A stretch of 36,137 nt of DNA from Cytophagales bacterium (GCA_030448185.1 JAUJNL010000062.1:1-36137), one strand, 5' to 3'; positions 1 through 9,329 are shown, counted from the first letter of the stretch. Translations and numbers: made by a program. The notes: generated by a model not told the origin, from the sequence alone.

Positions 1-1
1 A

Positions 2-430
2 GACTATTTGGTAATTGGCGGCTATGCCGTGAATTATCACGGATATCCTCGTTACACTAAGGATATTGACTTTTGGATATGGCTTACAAAAGAGAATATC
101 GACCGACTGCTGCAAGTTATTAATGAATTTGGATTTGGTTCATTAGGATTGAAAGCCAATGACTTGCTAAACCCCAACAATGTAATTCAGCTTGGATATG
201 AGCCTTACCGTATTGACTTACTTACTTATGTAGAAGGGGTAGATTTTCAGAATTGTTTCAGCCGAAAAGCATCTATAACGGTAGATGAAATAGAGGTCAA
301 TTTTTTGAGCTTGGACGATTTGATTGGCGTTAAACGAAAAGCAGGCAGGCTACAGGACTTAGCCGATGCGGAACAACTTGAAAAAATCAAGAAAAAGATG
401 AAGAAAGGAAAGAGAAAAAACGATGCCTAA
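2..430 (+). CDS. Nucleotidyltransferase-fold protein, 5' end cut by window edge
   Basis: The frame is open from the first bases of the window, so the gene starts outside it. The visible part begins DYLVIGGYAVNYHGYPR and continues TKDIDFWI. The GG motif followed by an acidic pair (DID) is the core of the minimal nucleotidyltransferase fold, as in DUF6036 and AbiEii/MenT-like proteins. The TTG at base 8 is probably internal, since the conserved core strand continues upstream of it. The C-terminus is very Lys-rich (KKKMKKGKRK). Members can be toxins of toxin-antitoxin pairs or solitary proteins. The partner would lie left of the window and cannot be seen. The fold is fairly certain; the biological role is open. 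Confidence 0.7.
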   Translation, partial: DYLVIGGYAVNYHGYPRYTKDIDFWIWLTKENIDRLLQVINEFGFGSLGLKANDLLNPNNVIQLGYEPYRIDLLTYVEGVDFQNCFSRKASITVDEIEVNFLSLDDLIGVKRKAGRLQDLADAEQLEKIKKKMKKGKRKNDA

Positions 431-510
431 TATCTATCACCCTAATAAGCAAGCCGTCTCCAGGCATAGTTCGCCTACATCTTCGGCTTATATTCCGTCA
501 TGACCAGCAA

Positions 511-560
511 CCTAAAACTGGAAACTGGAAACCGTAAACCAAGAACCGGCAACCAACAAC
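511..560. repeat. Word-repeat tract, single arm
   Basis: The tract is built from degenerate copies of a short word: ACTGGAAACTGGAAACC, then GTAAACC, AAGAACC, GGCAACC, AACAAC. It abuts the stop codon of the DUF6702 gene exactly. It has the same build as the arms of the word hairpins elsewhere in the window, but no second arm is visible here. Confidence 0.5.
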
Positions 561-1048
561 TATCTGCTTAACACTTGCACGGGTTCGTCGGCCTTAAACA
601 GATAAGAACGGTTGCCCGATGGTAGCTTTACATTCACCATATTTACCTGATCACTGAATAGCTCCGTAAATACCGAGTTCTGCAGTTTTTTCGCATTCAG
701 GCTTTCCACGCCGGTGATTTCAAAATAAAGCCACGTCACATCTACCGCTATTTCCTTGCCCAGAAAATGAACCGGCCTGGAACGATTAGTACCGTCTATC
801 ACCGTAAAATGCTTGTGTAAATAGTTCTGAATGTAGGAGTCAGTACCTTGGGTGGGATCAATCTTAATAGATTTGCCGCCGTTCTCTTTTGATAAAGCCG
901 CTTCCAAATCATCCGTAAATACCCGCAAGCTCACTTCAAGCGTTTGTTCGGAAGCGTTATACCCAATTTCAGCCAGACTGGTATGAAAATCGTGCCGGAA
1001 GGCCGAAATCAAAAAAATAAGGGAGAGTAACACGGTAGATAGTTTCAT
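560..1048 (-). CDS. DUF6702 family protein, probably exported
   Basis: The protein is about 162 residues with an N-terminal hydrophobic segment (MKLSTVLLSLIFLISAF) that looks like a signal peptide or anchor. It is followed by RHDFHTSLAEIGYN, the typical start of the DUF6702 domain found in Bacteroidota, where an HxxH-type beginning leads into a mostly beta domain. I chose the ATG at 1048 over the longer open frame (to 1126), because the extra 26 residues are not hydrophobic and would bury the signal sequence. No function is established for the family. The gene stands alone on the minus strand, with 415 bp of apparently empty sequence upstream. Confidence 0.75.
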   Translation of the reverse strand: MKLSTVLLSLIFLISAFRHDFHTSLAEIGYNASEQTLEVSLRVFTDDLEAALSKENGGKSIKIDPTQGTDSYIQNYLHKHFTVIDGTNRSRPVHFLGKEIAVDVTWLYFEITGVESLNAKKLQNSVFTELFSDQVNMVNVKLPSGNRSYLFKADEPVQVLSR

Positions 1049-1463
1049 TCGGATAGTTGAAGGAGTAGTTACTTTTTGCCTTACCCAGGAAAGCCAAACC
1101 GGACAGGTTTTAGACATTAACTGCAAGCATTATATCATTTTACGGCTCTAATCAATACAAACGCTGAGTTACTAATTTGCTTATCAGTTAAGTTCTATTC
1201 TTAAACATTGTAAAATTAAATATTGATCCAGATTTTATTCAAATGAAATTGACCCTAACACCATTTTTCAAAATACTTGCCAATAAGCGCATCACTCATT
1301 AACTCTTGCTGCATACGTACGGTTTTCTCCGGTAAATCGTATGACCCATAGAGTCCGGATAGCACCTTAGTTTAATGGTTTAGGAGAACAGCCTTTGGAT
1401 TTTTTCCAACCTGCTTCCGGTCCCTTCCGTTAGTAATGCAGCTTACACCTGAATCCCTGAAAG
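1049..1463. other. Intergenic region between divergent genes
   Basis: This 415-bp AT-rich spacer separates the divergent DUF6702 and lipoprotein genes, so promoters for both should lie here. I could not find a convincing Bacteroidota promoter (TTTG, 19-21 nt, TAnnTTTG) on either strand. No hairpin or gene is visible. Confidence 0.5.
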
Positions 1464-2204
1464 ATGCGTATCAAAAATTTTATTTTCATAACCGGCATTT
1501 TCCTGACCTTGAGTTCCTGCGCCGTACTGAAAACTGGCAAAGACCGGATTGTGCCAGAGCTAAAAGTTCAGTTAAAAATCAACTCGCTGCACGCCAAGCA
1601 AATCCAGGAACAAGGCGTGCTGGGTACGCAGGAAGGCGACGAACTGGCCCTGGTGTACTCCCTGAATGCCTACGATGAAAAAGGCAGTCTGATTGCCGTA
1701 AATAATGGCTTTTGGGGTACCCGCACCCACCAGCAGAATGCGTTGATTTTATCCGATGAGTTCGACAAGATCAGCGTCCCGATTCCCAGGGGCGGAAAGG
1801 TCATTGCTACCCTCATTCTGATCGAGGTGGACGATTACAAAGGGGAACGGAAACTGGCCAAGATTAAGAGCCAGACCCGGGCCGAACGTTACCCTAAATT
1901 TATGGACATTTCTTCCTTTAGTGAGGATCAGAGCCGACCTGCTATTGATCTGATTGCTAAATCGCTGGATATCGCCGGCTACGATAATTTCAAATCCAGA
2001 CACATGAATTTGTCCATCAACGACGAACTGGGCAGCACCCGGCAGGCCCTTGATGAAACCGAACTGGGTAAAATCTTATCGGGGGCCCGCTCCGGTAAGG
2101 AAACCTACGAGATGGATGGCAGCCAGATCAACGAAAAGTACTTGTATGTGCTTAAGTACGACCTGGATGTAACCCGCACCTCAACCAGTACAGTTGCAAA
2201 ATAA
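1464..2204 (+). CDS. Hypothetical lipoprotein
   Basis: The protein has 246 residues. The N-terminus MRIKNFIFITGIFLTLSSC is a type II signal peptide with a lipobox (LSSC), so it is predicted to be lipidated at Cys19. The mature part is mixed alpha/beta without a domain I recognise. It includes a beta-rich stretch (DELALVYSLNAYDEKGSL) followed by IPRGGKVIATLILIEVDDY, which suggests a C2-like or jelly-roll sandwich. It ends in a Thr/Ser-rich tail (TRTSTSTVAK). The gene is monocistronic, with a terminator-like hairpin directly after the stop codon. The overlapping frame at 1436 is a shadow. Function unknown. Confidence 0.8.
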   Translation: MRIKNFIFITGIFLTLSSCAVLKTGKDRIVPELKVQLKINSLHAKQIQEQGVLGTQEGDELALVYSLNAYDEKGSLIAVNNGFWGTRTHQQNALILSDEFDKISVPIPRGGKVIATLILIEVDDYKGERKLAKIKSQTRAERYPKFMDISSFSEDQSRPAIDLIAKSLDIAGYDNFKSRHMNLSINDELGSTRQALDETELGKILSGARSGKETYEMDGSQINEKYLYVLKYDLDVTRTSTSTVAK

Positions 2205-2248
2205 CCATCCGGATAGCGGACCATTAGTCGGTGTCGCTACCCGGATGG
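2205..2248 (+). terminator. Hairpin after the lipoprotein gene
   Basis: An inverted repeat, CCATCCGG-TAGCG pairing with CGCTA-CCGGATGG, begins right at the lipoprotein stop codon. It is followed by CTACTTTTCC, a weak T-rich tail. The stem is strong and the T-run is short, so termination is likely but efficiency is uncertain. Confidence 0.6.
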
Positions 2249-2380
2249 CTACTTTTCCTAATTCCTTCATCTGAGTCAGGACTTTCGCCGTTTTTACTCC
2301 TAACCCGCTGAAGGGGCGTGGAACAAGATCTGGCAAGTCCCTTTAAGGGATTCAGGGGTGCTTTGCGTAAGTTCTATTCG

Positions 2381-3878
2381 CTACGAACACTCAAATACTT
2401 CCTCATTGACGCCGAGCCGGTTGCGTGAACTGAGCTGCACCGGAAACTCCCACAGGTAACGCAGGTGCTCCAAAGTATTTTGAGTCTCGTTGGGCTCCAG
2501 CTTGCGGTCATTGATGATATGGTGCGTCAGGTGCAGGGTATGGTGGCGTGCATATCCACTCGTTCCACCTGGATATCGGGTACGTAATTGGTCCGCTTGT
2601 ACTGTTCGCTGAGAGCCTCCCGTAACCGGCGGTAGCCCGTTCATTGTGGATGGCGCTGATTTCGTACTCATCCTCATCTTCTTCATCAAAGATGACAAAC
2701 AGTTTCATGTCACGTATTACCTTGGGCGACAGGTATTGCAGGATAAAACTGTCATCCCGGAAATTTTGCATCGCATAGTGCACTTCGGTCAGCCAGTCTT
2801 TACCCACCAGGTTCGGAAACCAGTAGTTGTCTTCCGTCGGAGACTGACACATGCGCTTGATATCCATGAAGATATTGAAACCCAGCGTGCAAGGATTCAG
2901 GCCACTGAAGTACCTGTTGTACGCCGGCTGATACAGCACTGAACTGTGGCTATGAATAAACTCCAGCATAAAGCCATCATCCACGTAGCCCTCCTCAAAC
3001 ATCTTGTTCACAATGTGATAATGGGTAAAGAAGCAAAGCCCTCATTCATCACTTTCGTAAGTCCCTGAGGATAGAAATACTGCGCCACTTTCCGCACGAT
3101 CCGCACGATTTCCCGCTTCCACTCGGGCAAGGTAGGGGCATTTTTTTCCAATAAAATAGAGATATTTTCTTCGGGTTCATCCGGGAAGTTACGGGCCATT
3201 ACTTTGGTATCGGCCGGTTTACCGTTTTTAGGTAAGGTGCGCCACAATTCATTGTAGTTTTCGTGCTTGACATAACCTGCTTGCGAAGCCGGTCCTTTTC
3301 CGCTCCGGCTGAAAGTTTAGAAGGCTTTTTGTACTTGTCAATGCCGTGATTCATGAGGGCGTGGGCTGAATCCAGGACTCTTTCTACTTCTTCTACGCCG
3401 TATTCGTCTTCACAGGCTAAAATATATTCCCGTGGGCAAAAGCCATATAATCAAGAATGGAATCGGCCGAGGTCCACTCCTTAAACATGTAATTATTGGC
3501 AAAAAAGGCATTGTGCCCCTGGCAGGCATGCGCCATTACCAGCACCATCATGCAGGTGGTGTTGTTCTCCATGTTGTAGCTGATACAAGGATTGAGTTGA
3601 TCACCATCTCGTACGACGGACGTATGGCCTTTGGTATAGTTATGCTGGTTCACTACAAAGTCCTTCCCAAACTTCCAGTGAGGTAGGAGGTAGGCAACCC
3701 GATCAGCGAATAGGCATCCAGCATCTGCGGTAAGTAACGATTTCGATCTGGTTGGGATAGATCTGCAGGTTCAGATATTCCTTACCAATTTTCGTCGTTA
3801 TATCGTCTGCCGCTGCGTGGTATGATAATCCCAGGTAGGATTACTAAAGAGTTTTTTACTTAATTTCTTACTAATCAT
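2381..3878 (-). pseudogene. SpoVR family protein, broken by at least eight frameshifts
   Basis: Six or more fragments in changing frames together spell a near full-length SpoVR protein (about 500 residues expected). From the N-terminus they run MISKKLSKKLFSNPTWDYH, then LNLQIYPNQIEIVT, QMLDAYSLIGLP, MAHACQGHNAFFANNYMF, EEVERVLDSAHALMN, REIVRIVRKVAQYFYPQG, TKVMNEGFA, DGFMLEFIHSHSSVLYQP and FILQYLSPKVIRDMKLF, ending in LEHLRYLWEFPVQL. Frames change near 3815, 3730, 3683, 3430, 3280, 3038, 2636 and 2555. No fragment has lost its conserved residues, so damage is recent or technical. SpoVR (YcgB in E. coli) is the third member of the PrkA/DUF444 stress operon seen just upstream. A programmed-frameshift explanation is not credible for eight sites. 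Confidence 0.85.
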
Positions 3879-3973
3879 AGAAAATAATGCGCTGATTCGT
3901 TTATGTGGGGATGTGCAAATGAGAAAATGGGCTCATTAGCCAATGTGCTAATATGTGCGGATAGAGAACAGGA

Positions 3974-4162
3974 ATTAAGACGGGTGTACGACAAATTGCA
4001 GATCAACCATTAAACTTTGTTCGTGTTGCTTCCGCATTTGCAATGCGGAACTGAAAAAAGGGCATTTCAAATGCCCGGCTATACACATCCGCATTGCAAC
4101 TATTCTCAGCGAAGCTAAATGCGGATGAACGCTCTGCATTTTTGTCGTACACCCATTAAGAC
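3974..4162. mobile_element. MITE-like element with 8-bp target site duplication
   Basis: The element spans 3982-4154 (173 bp). Its ends are inverted repeats: GGGTGTACGACAAATTGCAGA on the left and the reverse complement of GGGTGTACGACAAAAATGCAGA on the right (one region of mismatch/indel). It is flanked by exact direct repeats ATTAAGAC at 3974-3981 and 4155-4162, an 8-bp target duplication. Inside are three palindromes and no ORF of useful size, so it is non-autonomous. The transposase that would move it is not in the window. 8-bp duplications fit IS1595-like or IS6-like enzymes, but I cannot assign the family. It lies between spoVR and DUF444. Confidence 0.85.
4030..4127. repeat. Three palindromes inside the MITE
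   Basis: Hairpin 1 (4030-4050) is TTCCGCATT-TGC-AATGCGGAA. Hairpin 2 (4060-4076) is GGGCATTT-C-AAATGCCC. Hairpin 3 pairs CATCCGCATT (4086-4095) with AATGCGGATG (4118-4127) around a 22-nt loop. Hairpin 3 has a near-identical second copy at 15726-15761, without the element ends. Confidence 0.9.
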
Positions 4163-4193
4163 TGATTACTTAATTTTAATTTATTCTCTTTTA

Positions 4194-5483
4194 TCAGCAC
4201 ATCAACAGGTAACCTGCCATTTCGGTGGATTTCTTGAACAAACCGCGGAATACGGGCCATATTTCATTCACTTCAAAAATCTTCCGAATGGAAAAAAGGC
4301 TTTCATTGGCCAGGTGCTGGTACACTTTCCAGAGTGAACTGCTTTTGGAACGGTTGCTAATCTCAATGTAGGCCATATACTGCACGGCGGGCAAAATTTC
4401 CTTTTTCAGGATTTTTGCGCATTCGTCCGCGTCCGAGTCTGACCATACGTCGCCGTCCGAAGCCTGGCAGCCATAAATGTTCCATTGGCCGTTGCTGTAT
4501 CTCTCATTAATGATGTCTTGCATCAGCGTGAGGGAGGGTGCTACCACCGTACCCCCGCTTTCCCGTGAATTGAAAAACTCATCCTCATCTACTTCTTTGG
4601 CTTCGGTATGGTGCCGGATAAAGACCAGGTCCACATTCTCGTACTGCCGGGTTAAAAAGATATAGAGCAGGGTGAAAAACCGTTTGGCAATGTCTTTTTC
4701 ATGGTAGCCCATCGAGGCGGATACGTCCATGATACAGAACATGACCGCAGAAGTAGCCGGCAAGGGCACCGTTTCAAAGTGATTATACCGCAAGTCTACG
4801 TCCTCGAAGAAGGGGATGGCAATCATGAACCGCTTCATCTTCTCAATTTCCACTTTCAGTGCTTCCATGGCAACGGGGTCCGTAGTAGCCAGCAATTCCT
4901 CTTCCAGTTTCTCCAGTTTCTTCTTATACACGCCCTGCAACGATATCCGGCGGGCCAGTGACTGCTGCCAGGTACTTTTGATATTAAGCCGTGACGGAAC
5001 TCCGTAGCGGGTGTACCCCGCCCGGCGGTTCTCGAAGGTAGGGGAGTTTTCCATGTACCGCTTCACCAGATTCGGTAACTCCAGATCATCGAAAAAGAAC
5101 CGCAGGAACTCTTCCCGGGTCAGCACGACCACAAAATCATCCTGGGTGATCTCCGGGCTATTGGATCCCGGACCACTTCCGGCTCCGCTACCCTGGCCTC
5201 CCTCTTTAGGTTTGGGAACCCGGTCTCCTTCCGAAAACCGGTCGTTGCCGGGCCGCACAATGTGCTTATTCCCCGTTTCGGGGTCGTGGGTAAAGGCGGG
5301 TTCCTCCACCCCTTTTACCGGAACTTTAACCGTGCCACCGCCGCTGTTCTCCTTAATGCTCTCCTGGTTGATTATATCCGGAATGGCTTTTTTGATCTGA
5401 TCCTCAACCCTTTTCAGAAAGCGCTGCCGGTTACTGGTCGATTTGCCCCGTGAGTTAAGCCGCCGGTCGATGATATTGCTCAT
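4194..5483 (-). CDS. yeaH: DUF444 / YeaH family protein (von Willebrand-like domain)
   Basis: The protein has 429 residues, a full family length. The N-terminus is basic (IDRRLNSRGKSTSNRQRF), followed by a Gly/Ser/Pro-rich linker near residues 92-110. The C-terminal half holds a von Willebrand A-type fold with the MIDAS motif DVSAS at residues 253-257. The conserved RESGGTVVAPSL segment near 310 provides further metal-site residues. Known role: YeaH (YhbH in Bacillus) works with the PrkA-type AAA+ protein in stationary-phase and nutrient stress responses. Here it lies 135 bp downstream of prkA and upstream of the broken spoVR, in the standard prkA-DUF444-spoVR order, all on the minus strand. 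A word hairpin occupies the space to prkA. Confidence 0.93.
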   Translation of the reverse strand: MSNIIDRRLNSRGKSTSNRQRFLKRVEDQIKKAIPDIINQESIKENSGGGTVKVPVKGVEEPAFTHDPETGNKHIVRPGNDRFSEGDRVPKPKEGGQGSGAGSGPGSNSPEITQDDFVVVLTREEFLRFFFDDLELPNLVKRYMENSPTFENRRAGYTRYGVPSRLNIKSTWQQSLARRISLQGVYKKKLEKLEEELLATTDPVAMEALKVEIEKMKRFMIAIPFFEDVDLRYNHFETVPLPATSAVMFCIMDVSASMGYHEKDIAKRFFTLLYIFLTRQYENVDLVFIRHHTEAKEVDEDEFFNSRESGGTVVAPSLTLMQDIINERYSNGQWNIYGCQASDGDVWSDSDADECAKILKKEILPAVQYMAYIEISNRSKSSSLWKVYQHLANESLFSIRKIFEVNEIWPVFRGLFKKSTEMAGYLLMC

Positions 5484-5490
5484 AGATTAA

Positions 5491-5616
5491 ATCAGTGATT
5501 GAGTGAATGAGAGATTGAGTGAATGTTTGAAAGAATGCTTCAGCGTATCGGTTACAATTTAATTTATTATTGATTATAGCTGAATGAACTACAATCACTC
5601 ATTCACTCATTAAACA
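5491..5616. repeat. Word hairpin between prkA and DUF444
   Basis: The left arm (5491-5525) is made of the words GTGATTGAGTGAATGAG and AGATTGAGTGAATG. The right arm (5593-5616) is the complement, CAATCACTCATTCACTCATT. About 67 nt separate the arms. The structure fills the operon-internal spacer almost exactly and could act on the prkA/DUF444 transcript. Confidence 0.7.
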
Positions 5617-5618
5617 AT

Positions 5619-7547
5619 TTATGCCATAGTCTTACGTACCCGCAGGAACCAGTCGACCAGAATCCGGATCTGCTTGGCAGTATAACTTCTGTCTTTCATC
5701 CGCTTCACAAAATCACGGTGCTTCTTCTCATCCTCCTCATTGGATTTGGCTCCGAAGGAAATGATAGGCAGCAGGTCTTCGGTATTGGTGAAGATCTTCT
5801 TCTCAATCACCGCTTTGATCTTCTCGTATGAATCCCAGCGGGGCGATTTGCCGCCATTATTAGCCTTGTATCGCAGCGTGAAATTGGTGACCTCCGACCG
5901 GAAGTCTTTTGGATTGGCAATCCCCGCCGGTTTTTCGATCTTCTCCAGTTCCTGATTCAGCATACGCCGGTCCAGGATTTCGCCGGAGTCAGGGTCGCGG
6001 AAATCGTTATTCTGCATCCAGTAATCGGCGTACATCACGTACTTCTCGAAGATATTCTGTCCGTACGTACTGTAAGACTCAATGTATGCTTTCTGAATCT
6101 CATCGGCGATGAACTCGGCGTATTTACCGGCCAGCACGGATTTAATAATGTTCAGGTACTTCTCTTCCGTCTCCCGCGGCATCATCAGTTTGATCACTTC
6201 CTGTTCCAGCACATACAGCAGGTGCACGGGGTTGGCGGCAATCTCATCGGAATCGAAATTGAATACTTTGGAGAGAATTTTAAAAGCAAACCGGGTCGAG
6301 ATGCCCGTCATTCCTTCATTGATGCCGGCTTCATCGCGGTACTCCTGAATGGACTTGGCATTAGGGTCCGTATCCTTCAGCGATTCACCGTTATACACCC
6401 GCATTTTGGAGTACAGGCTGGAATTTTCGGGTTCCTTCAGCCGGGTCATTACGGCAAACTGGGCCAGTAGTTCCAGGGTCTTGGGGGCGCAAATCGCTTC
6501 GTGCAGGGAGCTTTCCCGGATCAGTTTTTCGTAAATCTTGATCTCTTCACTCACCCGCAGGCAGTAGGGCACCTGCACTTTGTAAATCCGGTCCAGGAAG
6601 GCTTCGTTCTTCTTGTCATTCATGAATTTGGCCCACTCTGATTCGTTGGAGTGCGCCAGAATGATGCCGTCAAACGGAATAGCGCCTACCGGTTCGGTGC
6701 CTTTATAGTTATTTTCCTGGGTAGCCGTCAGCAGCGGGTTGAGCACCTTAATCGGGGCTTTGAACATTTCCACAAACTCCATCAGGCCCTGGTTGGAAAG
6801 GCACAGGGCGCCGGTGTAAGAGTACGCATCGGGGTCACTCTGCTGGAATTCAGCCAGCTTGCGGATATCCACTTTACCGACCAGGGTCGAGATATCCTGA
6901 TTGTTCTCGTCACCAGGTTCCGTTTTGGCAATAGCCACCTGATCCTGGATGGAGGGATACATTTTTACAACCTTAAACCGGTTAACGTCGCCGCCAAACT
7001 CCCGCAGCCGCTTGGTAGCCCACGGACTCATGCAGGCCGGAATATACCGGGGTGCAATGCCGTACTCGTCTTCCATATCATGACGGTAGTCGGCAAACAG
7101 GCCCAGCGGACTTTCAAAAACGGGGCTCAGATCCGTACCGGCTTTCAGCACGTAAATGGGGTTTTTCTGCATGAGTTGCTTCAGCTTTTCAGCCAGCGAA
7201 CTTTTACCACCCCCTACGGGGCCCATCAAGTATAAAATCTGTTTCTTTTCTTCGAGCCCTTGAGCAGAATGCCGGAAGTAGGAAACAATCTGCTCAATGG
7301 TAGTCTCCATACCGTAAAACTCCCGGAAGGCCGGGTAGATCTTAATCACCTTATTGGAAAAAATACGGCTTAGCACGGGGTCTTCCCGCGTGTCGAGGTA
7401 CTCTGGGTCACCAATGGATTCCAGGATACGTTCGGCTGGCTTGGCGTAAACACTGGGGTCTTTGCGGCAAAGCTCAAGGTACTCAGATAGGGACAGTTCG
7501 TTGGCTGCTGCGTTATAGTTGGTCTTGATTCGATCTAAAATGCTCAT
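5619..7547 (-). CDS. prkA: PrkA-type AAA+ serine protein kinase (YeaG)
   Basis: The protein has 642 residues, full length for the family. The AAA_PrkA domain covers roughly the first 380 residues, with Walker A GPVGGGKSS at 109-117. The C-terminal PrkA domain follows (EGMTGISTRFAFKILSKVF near 415-433). The start MSILDRIKTNYNAAANELSL is typical. PrkA/YeaG was described as a Ser protein kinase with AAA+ ATPase signatures and acts with YeaH in adaptation to starvation. It is the first gene of the minus-strand unit prkA-DUF444-(spoVR). The 663-bp upstream region must contain its promoter, but no clear consensus was found. The frame is clean over 1.9 kb, in contrast to spoVR. Confidence 0.95.
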   Translation of the reverse strand: MSILDRIKTNYNAAANELSLSEYLELCRKDPSVYAKPAERILESIGDPEYLDTREDPVLSRIFSNKVIKIYPAFREFYGMETTIEQIVSYFRHSAQGLEEKKQILYLMGPVGGGKSSLAEKLKQLMQKNPIYVLKAGTDLSPVFESPLGLFADYRHDMEDEYGIAPRYIPACMSPWATKRLREFGGDVNRFKVVKMYPSIQDQVAIAKTEPGDENNQDISTLVGKVDIRKLAEFQQSDPDAYSYTGALCLSNQGLMEFVEMFKAPIKVLNPLLTATQENNYKGTEPVGAIPFDGIILAHSNESEWAKFMNDKKNEAFLDRIYKVQVPYCLRVSEEIKIYEKLIRESSLHEAICAPKTLELLAQFAVMTRLKEPENSSLYSKMRVYNGESLKDTDPNAKSIQEYRDEAGINEGMTGISTRFAFKILSKVFNFDSDEIAANPVHLLYVLEQEVIKLMMPRETEEKYLNIIKSVLAGKYAEFIADEIQKAYIESYSTYGQNIFEKYVMYADYWMQNNDFRDPDSGEILDRRMLNQELEKIEKPAGIANPKDFRSEVTNFTLRYKANNGGKSPRWDSYEKIKAVIEKKIFTNTEDLLPIISFGAKSNEEDEKKHRDFVKRMKDRSYTAKQIRILVDWFLRVRKTMA

Positions 7548-8210
7548 AGATAATAGTAATTAAGATTCGGATTCGGAAAAATTGGTTCATACCCGGCTTG
7601 TCACCGGAAGTTGGGTATTATTAAACTAGGTATTTGGGTACTTGATGGATGTTTTACTAGTAAACAAAGTAAGCGTTAAATTTATTCTTGGAAAAGTGAT
7701 AATATTAAAAGATAATCTTGATGTAATAAGATAATAAAATTTATTCTCTAGCAAAAGATATTCCAGTATTATCTGTGGAGCGAAATATGGCTTTGTTTTC
7801 TGTACTATTTCCGGATTTTAACTATTGTCTTGTTTACCAGACCATTCCGGAGAATTTATAAAAAGTGTTAGCTGAAAATAATCTGAAGGAGACATTCCTA
7901 TACTTATCTTATTCGGTGACTCAGGCAGCTTATTTATAGAAACGATATTCGGATCAGTATTTGTTCAAGTTTACGACAATCAGTGCCAAAAAGGTTCTTC
8001 CGCGAGCATACCTCCACAATAATTACGTAATACAACCTCCCAACAGATTGGAGAATGCTAAAAAATTAATTCAAACATTTTTATACTTCAATCAGTTTTG
8101 CTTTTCAATCAGTAAATTGGCCCAGCAGTTACCATAAGCCATATCCTTTTACCCTTATTACCCTTGGAAATACCTACCGCTGTCCGGCAAGTGTTTCATT
8201 AGAATTATCT
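7548..8210. other. Intergenic region between divergent prkA and egtD
   Basis: This is 663 bp of AT-rich sequence without a credible ORF, hairpin, repeat or RNA gene. It separates divergent genes, so it should carry two promoters. No good match to the Bacteroidota promoter pattern was found by eye. Confidence 0.5.
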
Positions 8211-9152
8211 ATGCTACCTGGTTCTTTTGCCCACGATGTACTTACCGGTCTTTCGGCCTCTCCCAAGCATCTTCATTCCCGTTACTTCTATGATGACCGC
8301 GGTAGCCAGCTTTTTGAGCAGATCATGGAACTGCCCGAGTATTATCTGACTCGTTGTGAAGCGGAGATTTTTGAACGGTATAAACAAACCGTTTTGCAGA
8401 TGTGCGAGGGCGAAAAGTGGAGCCTGGTAGATTTGGGTGCCGGTGATGCTACTAAAACGCGGATCTGGATTGATTATTTTTACCGCCACCGACAAGATTT
8501 TAGCTACATCCCCGCGGATATATCCGCTTATGCCCTCGAAGAATTAACCGCTTCGCTGCAAAATACTTATCCAACTCTGGAGGTAAAACCGGTAAAAGGG
8601 GAATACAACCGGGCCTTAGAGTGGATCGGGCGGGAGGTAACCGGAAAGAAGTTTGTGTTGTTTATGGGTTCCAACATCGGAAACTTTTCGGAATCGGAAT
8701 GTATTGCCTTTCTGCACCAGATCCGGCAGGCACTCTCCGTCGGCGACCGGCTGCTGATCGGGTTTGACCTGAAAAAGGAGGGTAAGATCATCCATGCGGC
8801 CTATAACGATTCATCCGGGGTTACGGAAGCGTTCAACAAAAATCTGCTGATTCGGATTAACCGGGAATTGGGCGGCCAGTTTAACCCGGATTCTTTTGAT
8901 TTTCATGCCAATTACGACCCGGTTTCGGGTTTCGTGCGGAGCTATCTGGTCAGTAAAAAAGCGCAGACTGTATCTATTGAGGCGCTGGGCCGTTCCTTTC
9001 ACTTCCATCCCTGGGAGACGATACACGCGGAGAATTCACGCAAATTCAGTCTGAAGGAAATAGAAACCTTAGCCGCTGCCTGCGGCTTTACCATTGAAAA
9101 ACACTTGCTCGACGGGCAAGAATGGTTTGTGGACACCATCTGGCGAGTATAG
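8211..9152 (+). CDS. egtD: L-histidine N-alpha-methyltransferase EgtD
   Basis: The protein has 313 residues, normal for EgtD. The N-terminal motif HLHSRYFYDDRGSQLFEQI and the following LPEYYLTRCEAEI are hallmarks of the family. The SAM-binding glycine loop is LVDLGAGDATKT (residues 72-83). GSNIGNF near 155 is also typical, and the fold closes with the conserved HAENSRKFS. EgtD adds three methyl groups to the histidine amino group, giving hercynine, the first step to ergothioneine. The usual partner EgtB (sulfoxide synthase) is not adjacent: upstream is an empty spacer and downstream a sulfatase. Start is the ATG at 8211. Identity is firm; whether the cell makes ergothioneine cannot be told from this window. 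Confidence 0.93.
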   Translation: MLPGSFAHDVLTGLSASPKHLHSRYFYDDRGSQLFEQIMELPEYYLTRCEAEIFERYKQTVLQMCEGEKWSLVDLGAGDATKTRIWIDYFYRHRQDFSYIPADISAYALEELTASLQNTYPTLEVKPVKGEYNRALEWIGREVTGKKFVLFMGSNIGNFSESECIAFLHQIRQALSVGDRLLIGFDLKKEGKIIHAAYNDSSGVTEAFNKNLLIRINRELGGQFNPDSFDFHANYDPVSGFVRSYLVSKKAQTVSIEALGRSFHFHPWETIHAENSRKFSLKEIETLAAACGFTIEKHLLDGQEWFVDTIWRV

Positions 9153-9329
9153 AAATACTACTATCTACTGCCGCGATACTTTGTAGCCCACGAATACAAG
9201 TGGGTTTGGAAAAAGAGTATTTTTGTAAAAGATATTTTGTAGCAATCGAATAAATACTATCCTTTTTCTGTCATTCCTGCCGTTACAAAGGCAGAAAAAT
9301 GCCCTCTTTGTGGTAACAATAATTAAAGA

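Noticed and set aside
2381..3878. Programmed frameshifting in spoVR
   Set aside because: Eight or more sites in both directions, without common slippery sequences, cannot be programmed.
6651..7235. 194-codon open frame antisense to prkA
   Set aside because: It lies wholly inside the conserved prkA gene and its composition follows from the codon pattern of the other strand.
9187..9204. CCCAC / GTGGG hairpin after egtD as a terminator
   Set aside because: Stem of only five pairs with an 8-nt loop and no real T-run.
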